DNA of 64,000 nucleotides. Source: F23-D06 sp963643165. Its GTDB lineage: Bacteria; Bacteroidota; Bacteroidia; Bacteroidales; WCHB1-69. The stretch's first letter is position 1. Each line of letters starts with the position of its first letter. This document shows, one piece after another, positions 43,511 through 52,066 of this stretch. Position numbers and translations under genes: made by a program. The stretch covers positions 15,735 to 79,734 of the forward strand of contig CAVIJD010000005.1 of assembly GCA_963643165.1 (NCBI GenBank), read 5' to 3'. The notes beneath the pieces are model-generated. The model saw nothing but the letters and a program-made list of their open reading frames with translations, was not told the DNA's origin and made no database searches.

Positions 43511-43918
43511 ATGCAGAGTATTATCGCTGATGAAAAAGAGTTGAAACAGGTGGCGAAGGCCATTCTTGAAGCCTATCCGCAAGAGCGTGTTTTCGGCTTT
43601 TACGGTGAGATGGGGGCGGGTAAAACTACGCTCATCAAGGAGATGTGCGCCCACCTGGGGGTTGACGGCATGACCTCGTCACCCACGTTCGCAATCGTGA
43701 ATGAGTATTGGACACTGACGGAGCCTGTGTATCATTTTGACTTTTACCGGATTGACGGTCCGGAGGATGCGGTCCGCATTGGTTTTGAGGAGTACATCTA
43801 CAGCGGCAATTATTGTTTCATCGAGTGGACAGAGAAAGTGCAGCCGCTGCTGCCCGACGAGTATGTGCGGGTTACGATTGAACGGGTGGATGAAACAAAA
43901 CGGAGGTTCAGTTTCTGA
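43511..43918 (+). CDS. tsaE: tRNA threonylcarbamoyladenosine biosynthesis ATPase TsaE
   Basis: 135 residues. P-loop GEMGAGKTT at 32-40, SSPTFAIVNEY near 57-67 and HFDFYRID (Walker B-like) near 75-82. TsaE works with TsaB-TsaD to place t6A on ANN-decoding tRNAs, using the product of Sua5/TsaC, a relative of which is encoded at 39331-39954. Confidence 0.95.
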   Translation: MQSIIADEKELKQVAKAILEAYPQERVFGFYGEMGAGKTTLIKEMCAHLGVDGMTSSPTFAIVNEYWTLTEPVYHFDFYRIDGPEDAVRIGFEEYIYSGNYCFIEWTEKVQPLLPDEYVRVTIERVDETKRRFSF

Positions 43919-43940
43919 AAAATGTAATAATTCGACATCT

Positions 43941-44654
43941 ATGAGTTCTGACGGATTGATTTTGGAGGACAAGTTGCCCGGCACGCAAGAGCAGCAGGTC
44001 ACGGTTGAGTTTCCGGTCCGCAAATGTGCGGTCGCTTTTGTCAAGGACAAGTCTCCGTCGGCAGGTTTTGCCATCATCACCCCGGAGGCGGCAGGAACTT
44101 TAGTGGCGCACAATGTCCTTGTGTTCATGCAGCGCGGCTTCTCCGAGGGGTCGCCCTATACAGACATGGATTATGCCGATGTGGGCGTGCGCTTTGAGGA
44201 TGACCTGTTCCGTCTTGCCGAGGCTGCCAAACTGCTGGTCAAGTTTTCTCCTTTCACGGCAGACGACATAGCCCGGTTCAAAGACGGTCAGGTTCTGTTT
44301 TCCAATTGGATGGATGACGAGATTGATGCCGAGACGGTCAGGATGATGAACGAAAAGGGCATCACGGCGATGGCGATGGGCAAAATCAAAGACGACAAGG
44401 GTGTCTCAATCACCGAAAGGATTTTGTCGGAAACGCTTTCGCCCAAAGCCCTCGGCATTGCTTTCTCGGCATTTTTGCTTCCGTGGATTGAGTGTCTGGT
44501 GTTCAGCACCATGATGAAGTTCACGTTGCAGAAAGAGCCTGCGTTGATGCAGAGTGTATATGCCTTTGCCGGCCACCTGTGCAGCAAGGAAATCGCCGAG
44601 CGGCTGCACCTCCCGTGGAAGAGTGTCGTTTCCCTCTGCTGGGATATGAATTAG
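43941..44654 (+). CDS. Alanine dehydrogenase N-domain-like protein lacking the NAD domain
   Basis: 237 residues from ATG 43941. Residues about 20-140 resemble the N-terminal domain of alanine dehydrogenase/pyridine nucleotide transhydrogenase (CAVAFVKDKSPSAGFAIITP, VFMQRGFSEGSPYTDMDYAD, KLLVKFSPFTADDIARFKDG). The expected Rossmann NAD-binding domain with a GxGxxG motif is missing; the remaining about 90 residues are helical and hydrophobic in part. It may be a stand-alone regulatory or binding protein, or a decayed dehydrogenase. It follows tsaE after 22 bp. Confidence 0.7.
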   Translation: MSSDGLILEDKLPGTQEQQVTVEFPVRKCAVAFVKDKSPSAGFAIITPEAAGTLVAHNVLVFMQRGFSEGSPYTDMDYADVGVRFEDDLFRLAEAAKLLVKFSPFTADDIARFKDGQVLFSNWMDDEIDAETVRMMNEKGITAMAMGKIKDDKGVSITERILSETLSPKALGIAFSAFLLPWIECLVFSTMMKFTLQKEPALMQSVYAFAGHLCSKEIAERLHLPWKSVVSLCWDMN

Positions 44655-44752
44655 CGGTCCGTCTCCGTCCGTTGGCGGCAAACCGGCTATTCCTGCAGTC
44701 TTATCTTCACGTCGTTCAACTCCAAAAACGGGGTCTTCTGACACCGCAACCA
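44655..44752. other. Intergenic with vestigial copy of the GH57 3' end
   Basis: Minus-strand 44687-44725 reads ELNDVKIRLQE plus a stop, nearly the same as the true GH57 end (VLNDIKIRLQK, stop at 44753). The repeat suggests a relic of a tandem duplication or of an allele replacement. Confidence 0.6.
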
Positions 44753-45940
44753 CTATTTCTGCAATCTTATCTTTATATCATTCAGCACATTCATATAGTT
44801 GATGAATGCCTGATAGGGCGACGGATAGACGTCGAAGTTTCGTTTCACGGACTTGTGTCCGATCCATCTCGAACTCATAAAGTTGAAATGGTCGGCGGCC
44901 TGCAGGCGGAGCCAGCAAAGCCGTGCGTCTGGGTCGGTGGACTTGTTGTAGAGGTCTTCCAGTTTGTACAGTTGCCGGAACGCTTCCTGTTGCAGTTCGT
45001 TGCCTAACCACTCGTTGGTGTCTTTCTCTTCGCCGGAGCAAGATATGGGCCACGGCGCGTGCATCGTGGCGGGGTCAAGGTCAAGACTGGTAGTCTCTTT
45101 GGGTGTGATGAAAGAATAGTTGGTGTTGGCAGACAGTTTTCCGACGAGGTCGCGGAAGAAGTCGAAGATGCCCGTCTCTTCGGTATAGTACTCGCCGATG
45201 GTCTCATAGTCCCAAAACAGGTTGATGAGTGGGTTGTCGCAATGGGCGTTGCTGTCGTCGAGGAAACTGATGTACTTGTCGGCGGTCAGCGGGTACTGGT
45301 CCCAGGTGGTGTCGCAGAAGCGCAGCGTGATGTCGTCGCAGAGGCGGTAGGAGCGCAGCAGCAGTCTGACGTCGGTTTGGTAGGGGTTGCAGTAGAGGAA
45401 GAGCGGGCTTTTCCAGCCGAGGATGTGCCGTGCGCCCTCGGTGAGCACGACGCGGTAGCCCATGTCGCCGAGCCATTCGCCGATTTCGTCCGAATAGATG
45501 ATTTCGGTGTTGCAGAAAGAGGTCGGTTTGATGCCGAACGTTTCCTGTAGCAGTTCCTCTTGCCGGTGCACTTGTTCCACAAAAGCCTCTTTACCGTGCA
45601 GAGAGGCGAGGCTGTGCGTATAGGTGCTGCCTGTGATTTCAACGCTGCCCGTGGCCAGCAGTTCCTTGAAACTGTCAATCACTTCCGGGCAGTAATTCCG
45701 GAAGAGCATGATCGAACTGCCGGAGATGCTGAAACTGAGTTTGAATTTGCCGGGGTTCTGCCGTATGAGGTCGAGCATCATCTTGTTGGCGGGCAGATAG
45801 CACCGGTCGGCAAGGCGGCGGGCCATATACTGGTTCTGGTAATTGTCGAAATAGTCGTGGTTCTGGTTTATGTCGAAAAACCGGTAGGTTCTGAGCCGGT
45901 AGGGTTGGCTGATCTGGAAATGGAAGCAAATTCTATTCAT
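44753..45940 (-). CDS. Glycoside hydrolase family 57 (alpha-amylase-like)
   Basis: 395 residues, cytoplasmic. GH57 motifs in order: HFQISQPYRL near the N-terminus, EITGSTYTHSL near 100-110, FCNTEIIYSDEIGEWLGDMG near 142-161 with the likely nucleophile Glu, and LFWDYETIGEYY near 243-254 with the acid/base Asp. Acts on alpha-glucans. The start overlaps the end of the GT4 gene by 8 bp. Third gene of the glycogen operon (debranching enzyme, glycosyltransferase, GH57), a constellation I know from many Bacteroidota. Confidence 0.92.
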   Translation of the reverse strand: MNRICFHFQISQPYRLRTYRFFDINQNHDYFDNYQNQYMARRLADRCYLPANKMMLDLIRQNPGKFKLSFSISGSSIMLFRNYCPEVIDSFKELLATGSVEITGSTYTHSLASLHGKEAFVEQVHRQEELLQETFGIKPTSFCNTEIIYSDEIGEWLGDMGYRVVLTEGARHILGWKSPLFLYCNPYQTDVRLLLRSYRLCDDITLRFCDTTWDQYPLTADKYISFLDDSNAHCDNPLINLFWDYETIGEYYTEETGIFDFFRDLVGKLSANTNYSFITPKETTSLDLDPATMHAPWPISCSGEEKDTNEWLGNELQQEAFRQLYKLEDLYNKSTDPDARLCWLRLQAADHFNFMSSRWIGHKSVKRNFDVYPSPYQAFINYMNVLNDIKIRLQK

Positions 45941-47216
45941 AGTGCATCAATTTTTCATAAATGGTTTTGAGTTTTTTGGCGGCGTTTTCCCATTTGAGGT
46001 TGTGGACCTCTTCAATGCCTTTGGTGCTGAGCAAGTCGGCCAGGGCGGGGTAGTGCAGTATTCCGTAGATGGCGTCGGCGGTGGCGTCGATGTCCCAGAA
46101 GTCAACCTTTACGGCATAATGCAGCACCTCGGCCACGCCCGACTGTTTGGATATGACCACGGGGATGCCGGCCTGCATAGCCTCGAGGGGCGATATGCCG
46201 AACGGCTCCGAGATGGAGGGCATGACATACACGTCGCTCATGCCGAAGAGGGTGTCGATGTCGTCGCCGCGCAGAAATCCTGTGAAATGGAAACGGTCGG
46301 AGATGCCGAGTTCCGCCACGCGGAGGATGACGTGCTGCATCATGTCGCCGTCGCCGGCCAGTACGAAGCGCACGTTCGGGTCTTTTTCGAGCACGCGCCG
46401 TGCCGTCTCCACAAAGTAGTCCGGACCTTTCTGGAAGGTGACCCGGCCGAAGAAGGTGACAATCTTCTCGGGCACGGTTTTGTGGCGGCGGATGTGGTCT
46501 TTGACCGGGGTTACGGCATTGTGGAGCGTATAGACTTTCTCGGCGGGGATGCCGTAACGTTCGATGACGATGTTGCGGGTAAGGTCGCTGACGGCGCACA
46601 CCGCATCGGCGGCCATCATGCCCTCGCGTTCTATGTTGAAGACATATTCGTTGCGGTTGTTCTCGCCCGAACGGTCAATTTCGGTGGCGTGGATGTGTAC
46701 GACCAATGGTTTGCCGCTCACGCGCTTGGCGGCTATGCCGGCGCGGTAGGTCAGCCAGTCGTGGGCATGGATGATGTCAAAGTCCTCAGTGTGCGCAATC
46801 TCGGCGGCAATTTCCGCGTAGCGGTTCACCTCTTCCGCGAGGTTGCTGCCATAGCCGCCGTTGAAAACGTACCTGCGCTTCTCTCCGGAGGCCTCGGTGA
46901 GCACGCCGCTCTCAATCTGGTTCACGACATTGAAATAGTCGTCCATGCCGACGTACGGTATCAGCCTTGAGTTGAACTGTATGAAGGAGGTGCATTTGTC
47001 ATCGGCGAAGAAGGCGGTGTGGCGTGGGTCAACTTCAACGCCGCTGGCATTGACAATCTTGACATACCGCTCGTCTTCCATGCCTGAGGCTTTGGGCATG
47101 ACAAATGTGACTTGCACGCCGTTCTGTGCCAAGCCTTTGGTGAGACCGTAGCAGGCCGTTCCCAGCCCTCCCGAAATATGGGGCGGAAATTCCCACCCGA
47201 ACATCAATATTTTCAT
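45933..47216 (-). CDS. Glycosyltransferase family 4 (glycogen synthase-like)
   Basis: 427 residues, GT-B fold. N-terminal MFGWEFPPHISGGLGTACYG binds the donor phosphate; the C-terminal SISEPFGISPLEAMQAGIPV is the E-x7-E retaining glycosyltransferase motif. In this operon position the protein is usually called glycogen synthase in Bacteroidota; trehalose or other glucoside synthesis is a less likely alternative. 54 bp separate it from the upstream debranching-enzyme gene. Confidence 0.9.
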   Translation of the reverse strand: MKILMFGWEFPPHISGGLGTACYGLTKGLAQNGVQVTFVMPKASGMEDERYVKIVNASGVEVDPRHTAFFADDKCTSFIQFNSRLIPYVGMDDYFNVVNQIESGVLTEASGEKRRYVFNGGYGSNLAEEVNRYAEIAAEIAHTEDFDIIHAHDWLTYRAGIAAKRVSGKPLVVHIHATEIDRSGENNRNEYVFNIEREGMMAADAVCAVSDLTRNIVIERYGIPAEKVYTLHNAVTPVKDHIRRHKTVPEKIVTFFGRVTFQKGPDYFVETARRVLEKDPNVRFVLAGDGDMMQHVILRVAELGISDRFHFTGFLRGDDIDTLFGMSDVYVMPSISEPFGISPLEAMQAGIPVVISKQSGVAEVLHYAVKVDFWDIDATADAIYGILHYPALADLLSTKGIEEVHNLKWENAAKKLKTIYEKLMHYE

Positions 47217-47270
47217 GTCAAACGTCTAATTTCACTGTTGTGTATTTTCATGTTGTTTCCAATATGCCGT

Positions 47271-49214
47271 TTATTTGAAGTGTTCAATCCGCCATTTCAT
47301 ATAGAGGAGTGCGGACACGCTCCAGGCCTGCGAGATGCAGCCGTTGGGCTTGTGCGGCGGGTCGCCGTCGGTGATTTCCGAAATGGTGGATATGCCGTAG
47401 GTTTTCATGCAGCTGTCGAAGTTGTACAGCAGTCGTTGCAGCACGGGGAGCGCCGATTTGCGGTAAACCGCCAGCATGCCGTCTGTGAACGGGTAGAGCA
47501 GCCAGATCCAGCAGGTGCCCTGGTGGTAGGCGGCGTCGCGCTCGGCCTGGCTGCCCGCATAGTGACCCTTGTAGTCGGGGTCTTTCGGGGAGAGCGAGCG
47601 GATGCCCTTGTCGGTGAGCAGTTCCTCGCACGTGCGCTTCAGGACTAACTGGCGGATCTTCTCGCTTATTGGGGTGTATGGCAGCGACGCCACAATCATC
47701 ATGTTGGGGCGTATTTGGAAGTTCTTGTAGCCACCATCGACATAGTCGGCAAGATAGCCCATTTCCTTAGACCAGAAGGTGTCCTTGAAGACTGTCGGGA
47801 AGTCGTGTATGATGTGTTCCCATTCTTTCACAAAGCGGTTGTCTTTGGCCAGATGGGCCATCTCGATGCTGAATTTCACGGCGTTGTACCAGAGTGCGTT
47901 GATCTCGACTTGGCAGCCTGTGCGCGGGGTCACGGGGCGGCCGTTCACGATGGCGTCCATCCAGGTGAGCGCCAGTCCCTCGCCGCCGGCATAGATGAGC
48001 CCGTTGTCGAGCATGCGGATGTTGTTGAGTGTGCCCTGCCGGTATGCGTTGAGAATGCTTTCCATAATCGGGCCGTACTCGTTCCAGATGCTGCGCTGCG
48101 TGTGGGTATATTCGGCATAGAGTTGCAAGGTGCGGAAGAACCACAGCGGGGCATCTACCGAGTTGTAGGCCGCCGTGGTGCCGTTGCCGCCGATGTTGGG
48201 GAACAGGCCGCAGTTCAGTTCCTGTACCATGTTGTCGATGACCTCCTTGCAGAGTGCTGGGTTGTCGAGCGCCAGCGTGAGGCCGGGCAGGGCGATGAAG
48301 GTGTCGCGTCCCCATCTGCCGAACCACGGATAGCCGGCAATGACTTCCGTTTTGCCGTTCCTTTTCACGATGAACTGCTCGGCGGCGTTGCGCAGGCAAC
48401 TGAAATAGGAGGAGCGGGCGGTGTGTTTGCCGAGCTCTTCGTTGTAAAGGTTCTCCAGGTCGGCCGGGTCTGTCGGCTCCGTGCCGATGGAGACGTACAG
48501 GGTGTTGCCTTGCAGGTCGGCGGTCAACACGCCCGGGGCGAAAAGGTCTTCGTGGCCGTCATAGCCGCGCCGGATCTCTTCGGCATACTCGATGTTGTAG
48601 TACCAGTCGGGGCGGTGCTCGTACTTCGCCGGGGCGGAACATTGCAGATAAACGGGCGTGTAACGGTCGTAAAGACAGAAGCCGACGCCGTTTTCTGCAC
48701 TTCTGAAGCCCGCGTTCACCTCATTGTTGGCGTGAGTGAGGCGGTGTATGGAACGGAACGCCAGCAGCGGCTGGAACTGTATGGACGCCGACTCGAAGTT
48801 GTCCAGAATCGTGTATTTCAGTATCAGACGGTCGGCATTGTTCAGGAAGAGGATCTCTTTGGTGAAGTTGAACTTGCCGACGCGGTACAGGTAGGTGGGC
48901 ACAGGGTCGGCGGTGAATTTCTGCAGGTATTTGTTCCCTTTCGGGTCTATGAATCCGCCTTTGTACTGGTGTATGCTGAGGTGAAAGTCCATGTTGTTGA
49001 TTACGATGGTTTCGTTGAGGCACGACACCAGTACGTGCCGCTCGTGGTCGATGTTGTCTTGCGGCACGATGAACAGGCCGTGGTATTTCCGGGTGTTCAG
49101 CCCCGCAAGCGTGGTGGTGGCAAATGACCCTGTACGGCTACAGCGCAACAGCTCGCGCTGCGTGGAGTAGTTCAGGTTGACAAGGTCAGATTTGTCGAAT
49201 TCTATGTAACTCAT
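47271..49214 (-). CDS. Glycogen debranching enzyme (amylo-alpha-1,6-glucosidase, GH133-type)
   Basis: 647 residues. An N-terminal domain (about 15-270) with RELLRCSRTGSFATTTLAGL and NTRKYHGLF precedes the alpha/alpha-barrel catalytic domain with GYPWFGRWGRDTFIALPGL near residue 299-317 and the late YHQGTCWIWLLYPFTDG. Hydrolyses alpha-1,6 branches in glycogen. First gene of the glycogen operon with a promoter at 49287-49294 and a palindrome at the expected transcription start. Confidence 0.94.
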   Translation of the reverse strand: MSYIEFDKSDLVNLNYSTQRELLRCSRTGSFATTTLAGLNTRKYHGLFIVPQDNIDHERHVLVSCLNETIVINNMDFHLSIHQYKGGFIDPKGNKYLQKFTADPVPTYLYRVGKFNFTKEILFLNNADRLILKYTILDNFESASIQFQPLLAFRSIHRLTHANNEVNAGFRSAENGVGFCLYDRYTPVYLQCSAPAKYEHRPDWYYNIEYAEEIRRGYDGHEDLFAPGVLTADLQGNTLYVSIGTEPTDPADLENLYNEELGKHTARSSYFSCLRNAAEQFIVKRNGKTEVIAGYPWFGRWGRDTFIALPGLTLALDNPALCKEVIDNMVQELNCGLFPNIGGNGTTAAYNSVDAPLWFFRTLQLYAEYTHTQRSIWNEYGPIMESILNAYRQGTLNNIRMLDNGLIYAGGEGLALTWMDAIVNGRPVTPRTGCQVEINALWYNAVKFSIEMAHLAKDNRFVKEWEHIIHDFPTVFKDTFWSKEMGYLADYVDGGYKNFQIRPNMMIVASLPYTPISEKIRQLVLKRTCEELLTDKGIRSLSPKDPDYKGHYAGSQAERDAAYHQGTCWIWLLYPFTDGMLAVYRKSALPVLQRLLYNFDSCMKTYGISTISEITDGDPPHKPNGCISQAWSVSALLYMKWRIEHFK

Positions 49215-49262
49215 TGCTGTGTGTTTTCAAATCATGAGGTTAAACAAGACATACGAATGCTC

Positions 49263-49294
49263 ACGTCACATTCATAATGACGTGGCAAAGATAA
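49263..49294 (-). promoter_or_regulatory. Glycogen-operon promoter with start-site palindrome
   Basis: Minus-strand TATCTTTG (49287-49294). Immediately downstream in the direction of transcription lies the inverted repeat CACGTCA/TGACGTG (49263-49285) around the expected +1, a possible operator or mRNA 5' hairpin. Confidence 0.55.
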
Positions 49295-49368
49295 GAAAAT
49301 TAGCGGGGTGGTGCGGGAAAAAATATTACGTTATGGTTATATTTTTCACACCGTGGCACTATTTTTTT

Positions 49369-50379
49369 TTAGTCGCTGATGTGTTGAAGCATCACGGCGG
49401 CGGCGGAACGGGCGTCCTGTATGGTGTCGCTGAGGCTCATCGGGCGTTTGCAGGAGCCGGCGACGAACAGTCCGTCGCGAGCGGTGAGGTTGTCCTCCAT
49501 GTGGGGCGACTTGCTCTCGGCGAAGCCGTAAAGTCCTTGTATTCCGGCACTTTCTGCTAAGGTGCGGGTGCCGTCAGAGGCGCACATGCCCACCATCAGC
49601 ACCAGCAGGTCGGTGTTCATTGTGAGGGGCAGTCCCATCAGGGTGTCTTCGGCTTTCAGCTGTATGCGGTTGTCGTAGGTTGAGGCCGCCTCGGAGATGC
49701 GCCCTCGCACGAAGTTGATGCCGTAGGTCTCCTGGGCGGTGCGGTACATTTCCTCGAAGCCTTGTCCCCACATTCTGAGGTCCATGTAGAAGATGTAAAC
49801 GTCCGTGTCGGGCAGCAAACGTTTCACTTCGATGGCTTGTTTCACGGCGGTCACGCAACATATCTTGGAGCAGTAGTGATTGCCCGTCTTCTCGTCGCGG
49901 GAGCCGACGCATTGCAGGAAAGAGACCTGCTTCGGCTTTTCGCCGATGTTGTTCAGCACCTTGTTCTCGCCGATCATGCGCTCGAGTTCCAGCGAGGTGA
50001 TGACACCGTTGTAGATGCCGTAGCCCAGCTCTTCTTTCAGACGGGCGTCGAAGACGCGGTATCCCGTGGCCAGCAGCACATGGCGGAACGTGTGATGACG
50101 GCCTTGCCCGTCGGTGAGTTTCCACTCGCCGTTTTCAAGAGCCAGGTTCACGACGGGGGTGTCGTAAAGGACTTTGATGTTCCCGTTCTTGGTCTTGTCG
50201 CTCAGCAAGGAGACCAGTTCGGAAGCTGCCCGGAAGTCGGGGAACAACAAGGCCTTGTCGCGCAGGTTGTCGAGACCGGTGAGGGAACGTTCGAAAATGG
50301 TGACGTGGTGTTTCTGTGCGAGGACAGAAGCGGCTTCTATGCCGGCGGGTCCGGCTCCGATTACTGCGATGTTTGCCAT
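49369..50379 (-). CDS. HdrA-like FAD oxidoreductase
   Basis: 336 residues, much shorter than methanogen HdrA. FAD-binding VIGAGPAGIEAASVLA at the N-terminus, then the HdrA signature QCVGSRDEKTGNHYCSKICC followed by VTAVKQA, with a cysteine cluster that could hold an Fe-S centre. The second FAD motif (GLFVAGSCKRPMSLSDTIQD) is at the C-terminus. Partner of the HdrB-like protein encoded 57 bp upstream. Probably a soluble thiol-disulfide or electron-bifurcation module; the substrate is unknown. Confidence 0.86.
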   Translation of the reverse strand: MANIAVIGAGPAGIEAASVLAQKHHVTIFERSLTGLDNLRDKALLFPDFRAASELVSLLSDKTKNGNIKVLYDTPVVNLALENGEWKLTDGQGRHHTFRHVLLATGYRVFDARLKEELGYGIYNGVITSLELERMIGENKVLNNIGEKPKQVSFLQCVGSRDEKTGNHYCSKICCVTAVKQAIEVKRLLPDTDVYIFYMDLRMWGQGFEEMYRTAQETYGINFVRGRISEAASTYDNRIQLKAEDTLMGLPLTMNTDLLVLMVGMCASDGTRTLAESAGIQGLYGFAESKSPHMEDNLTARDGLFVAGSCKRPMSLSDTIQDARSAAAVMLQHISD

Positions 50380-50436
50380 TATGCTGTTGTTGTTGCGGGT
50401 TCTGGTTTGTGCTTTTGCTTGTTCAATGAAAGTGGT

Positions 50437-51492
50437 CTATACTTTAAGGGTGGACGGACGGTCGGGGAAAGCAAGCATCTTTCCGGATATGCCCGTGTAT
50501 TTGGTGTCCGGGTCGTAGGGGATGCCGATCTTGTTGAGCAGGCTTTCGCATTGGATCTGGTGCATCTGCAGTCCGAGTTCCCACGGGTTGTACCCGAGCA
50601 GCAGTCCGGCCATCTCTTCGTAGGTGAGCACGGGGATGCCGTACCCCTCCTTGTCGTAGGTTTTGTGTTCCATCTCGGCGATGGTGTATTGCCATTTGTC
50701 GAGGAACATGGCGCAGCCCGGACAGTTGGCCACGATGAAGTCGGGCTCGTAGGGCTCCATCGACTCGAATTTCTTTTTGGAGTTGGCCACGGAGTAGCCT
50801 CTGTTTTCCTGCACGAGGTATTGTCTGAAGCCGAAGCCGCAGCAGTGCCGCCGTTCGGGATAATCGACCACCTCGCCGCCCCAGGCTTCAATCATGCCGG
50901 CGAGCACGTAGGGAAACTCAGCTTTGCCGACGCCGTGTTTGGGGAAAATCTTGGCATAGTGGCAGCCGATGTGCTCCACCACGCGCAGCGGCTTGCCCGT
51001 ATAGCGGTTCACGAGTCGGTGTTTCATCTTCTCTTTCAGCTCGAACCGGAACTTGTAGATGATGTCGGAGGGGTGGGCGACGTTCTTGGGGAGTTTGAAA
51101 GTGCGGCCCGTGGCCTCCTTTAGGTACTGCCGCGCCTGCTCCAGCAACTCCGGCTTCTCCGACCATTTTTCCACTATTTCCGTAATCACCCCGAACGAGG
51201 TGACGCACGACGGGACATAGTTTTCATAGCCGCGCTCGGTCATCAACGAGAAGAGGCGCGCCACCACGGTCATCGTGGTCTCGAACGGCACCACGTCGGC
51301 GTGGTAGCCTATGCCCGTGCAGGTGTGCTGATGCGAGGAGTCGTAAATGTCTTTCCCCAGATCGTTGCGCAGGATGTTGAGAAATGCGGCCTCCGACCCC
51401 GGAAAGAATGTCTGGCGGATGCAGCTCCTTTCGTAAAAAAAGTGGTCATCGGCGATGTCTTTCTGATATTCGTTCCAAAAGCGTTTCTCCAT
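50437..51492 (-). CDS. HdrB-like protein with two CCG domains
   Basis: 351 residues. Cysteine-rich CCG-type domains that in heterodisulfide reductases bind noncubane [4Fe-4S] clusters: CTGIGYHADVVP and PSCVTSFG in the first half, GCHYAKIFP, HCCGFGFRQY and ANCPGCAMFLDKW in the second. An HdrC-type ferredoxin gene, usually next to hdrB, is not present; a tRNA gene lies upstream. Forms an operon with the HdrA-like gene. Confidence 0.86.
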   Translation of the reverse strand: MEKRFWNEYQKDIADDHFFYERSCIRQTFFPGSEAAFLNILRNDLGKDIYDSSHQHTCTGIGYHADVVPFETTMTVVARLFSLMTERGYENYVPSCVTSFGVITEIVEKWSEKPELLEQARQYLKEATGRTFKLPKNVAHPSDIIYKFRFELKEKMKHRLVNRYTGKPLRVVEHIGCHYAKIFPKHGVGKAEFPYVLAGMIEAWGGEVVDYPERRHCCGFGFRQYLVQENRGYSVANSKKKFESMEPYEPDFIVANCPGCAMFLDKWQYTIAEMEHKTYDKEGYGIPVLTYEEMAGLLLGYNPWELGLQMHQIQCESLLNKIGIPYDPDTKYTGISGKMLAFPDRPSTLKV

Positions 51493-51526
51493 AATCCGGT
51501 TCTGTTGTCATTGCGCCTATATAGGC

Positions 51527-51557
51527 AAAAAAACTTGCCGGCTAATTCGTCGGCAAG
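51527..51557 (-). terminator. Intrinsic terminator after tRNA-Ala
   Basis: Stem CTTGCCG/CGGCAAG followed by seven T residues on the minus strand, between the tRNA gene and hdrB. It indicates that hdrB needs its own promoter or read-through. Confidence 0.85.
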
Positions 51558-51573
51558 TAAATTGGTGATTTAG

Positions 51574-51647
51574 TGGAGCGTACGGGAGTCGGACCCGTGA
51601 CCTCCTGACTGCCAGTCAGACACTCTAGCCAACTGAGCTAACGCCCC
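51574..51647 (-). tRNA. tRNA-Ala (anticodon GGC)
   Basis: 74 nt cloverleaf on the minus strand. GGGGCGU pairs with ACGCUCC; the G3:U70 pair is the alanine identity element; D-arm GCUC...GAGU, anticodon loop CUGGCAG with GGC, and T-arm around GGUCCGACUC (a U-to-C variant of the usual GGUUCGA). Discriminator A73; CCA is not encoded. Confidence 0.95.
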
Positions 51648-51696
51648 AAAATGCCGCAGGGATGTTATAGGTCACCCCTGCCGGCAGAGTTTTTCA

Positions 51697-52011
51697 TCAC
51701 ACTTTGATCTCTACGTCAACGCCGCTGGGAAGCTCGAGCTTCATCAAAGCGTCGATGGTCTTCGTGGTGGTGCCGTAAATGTCCAGCAGTCTCTTGTAGG
51801 TGGAAAGCTGGAACTGTTCTCTCGACTTCTTGTTCACGAAGGTGGAACGGTTTACGGTGAAGATCTTGGTGTGTGTCGGCAACGGAATAGGGCCGACCAA
51901 AACAACCTTGTCATCCTTGACGCCGTTTACAGTCTTGACGATTTTCTCGGCAGACTTGTCAACCAGCGTATGATCGAATGATTTTAATTTAATTCTAATT
52001 CTGTGACTCAC
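51697..52011 (-). CDS. rpsJ: 30S ribosomal protein S10
   Basis: 104 residues. MSHRIRIKLKSFDHTLVDKS and GPIPLPTHTKIFTVNRSTFV are S10 signatures; NGVKDDKVVLV looks a few residues longer than usual. Also the NusB partner in antitermination. The start codon is GTG (52011); no in-frame ATG lies upstream. Last gene of the rpsL-rpsG-fusA-rpsJ cluster, 55 bp after fusA. The rest of the S10 operon (rplC, rplD and so on) does not follow. Confidence 0.97.
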   Translation of the reverse strand: MSHRIRIKLKSFDHTLVDKSAEKIVKTVNGVKDDKVVLVGPIPLPTHTKIFTVNRSTFVNKKSREQFQLSTYKRLLDIYGTTTKTIDALMKLELPSGVDVEIKV

Positions 52012-52066
52012 TTTTGTTTGTTTTTAATTATTACGTAATATGTTTTTTTCCTGTACTTCTTTTTTT

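Noticed and set aside
44406..44753. 115-codon minus-strand ORF after the GH57 gene
   Set aside because: Mostly antisense to the AlaDH-like gene; the meaningful sequence there is the short vestigial GH57 ending in another frame.
47715..49127. 470-codon plus-strand ORF
   Set aside because: Antisense to the debranching-enzyme gene; no domain or promoter.
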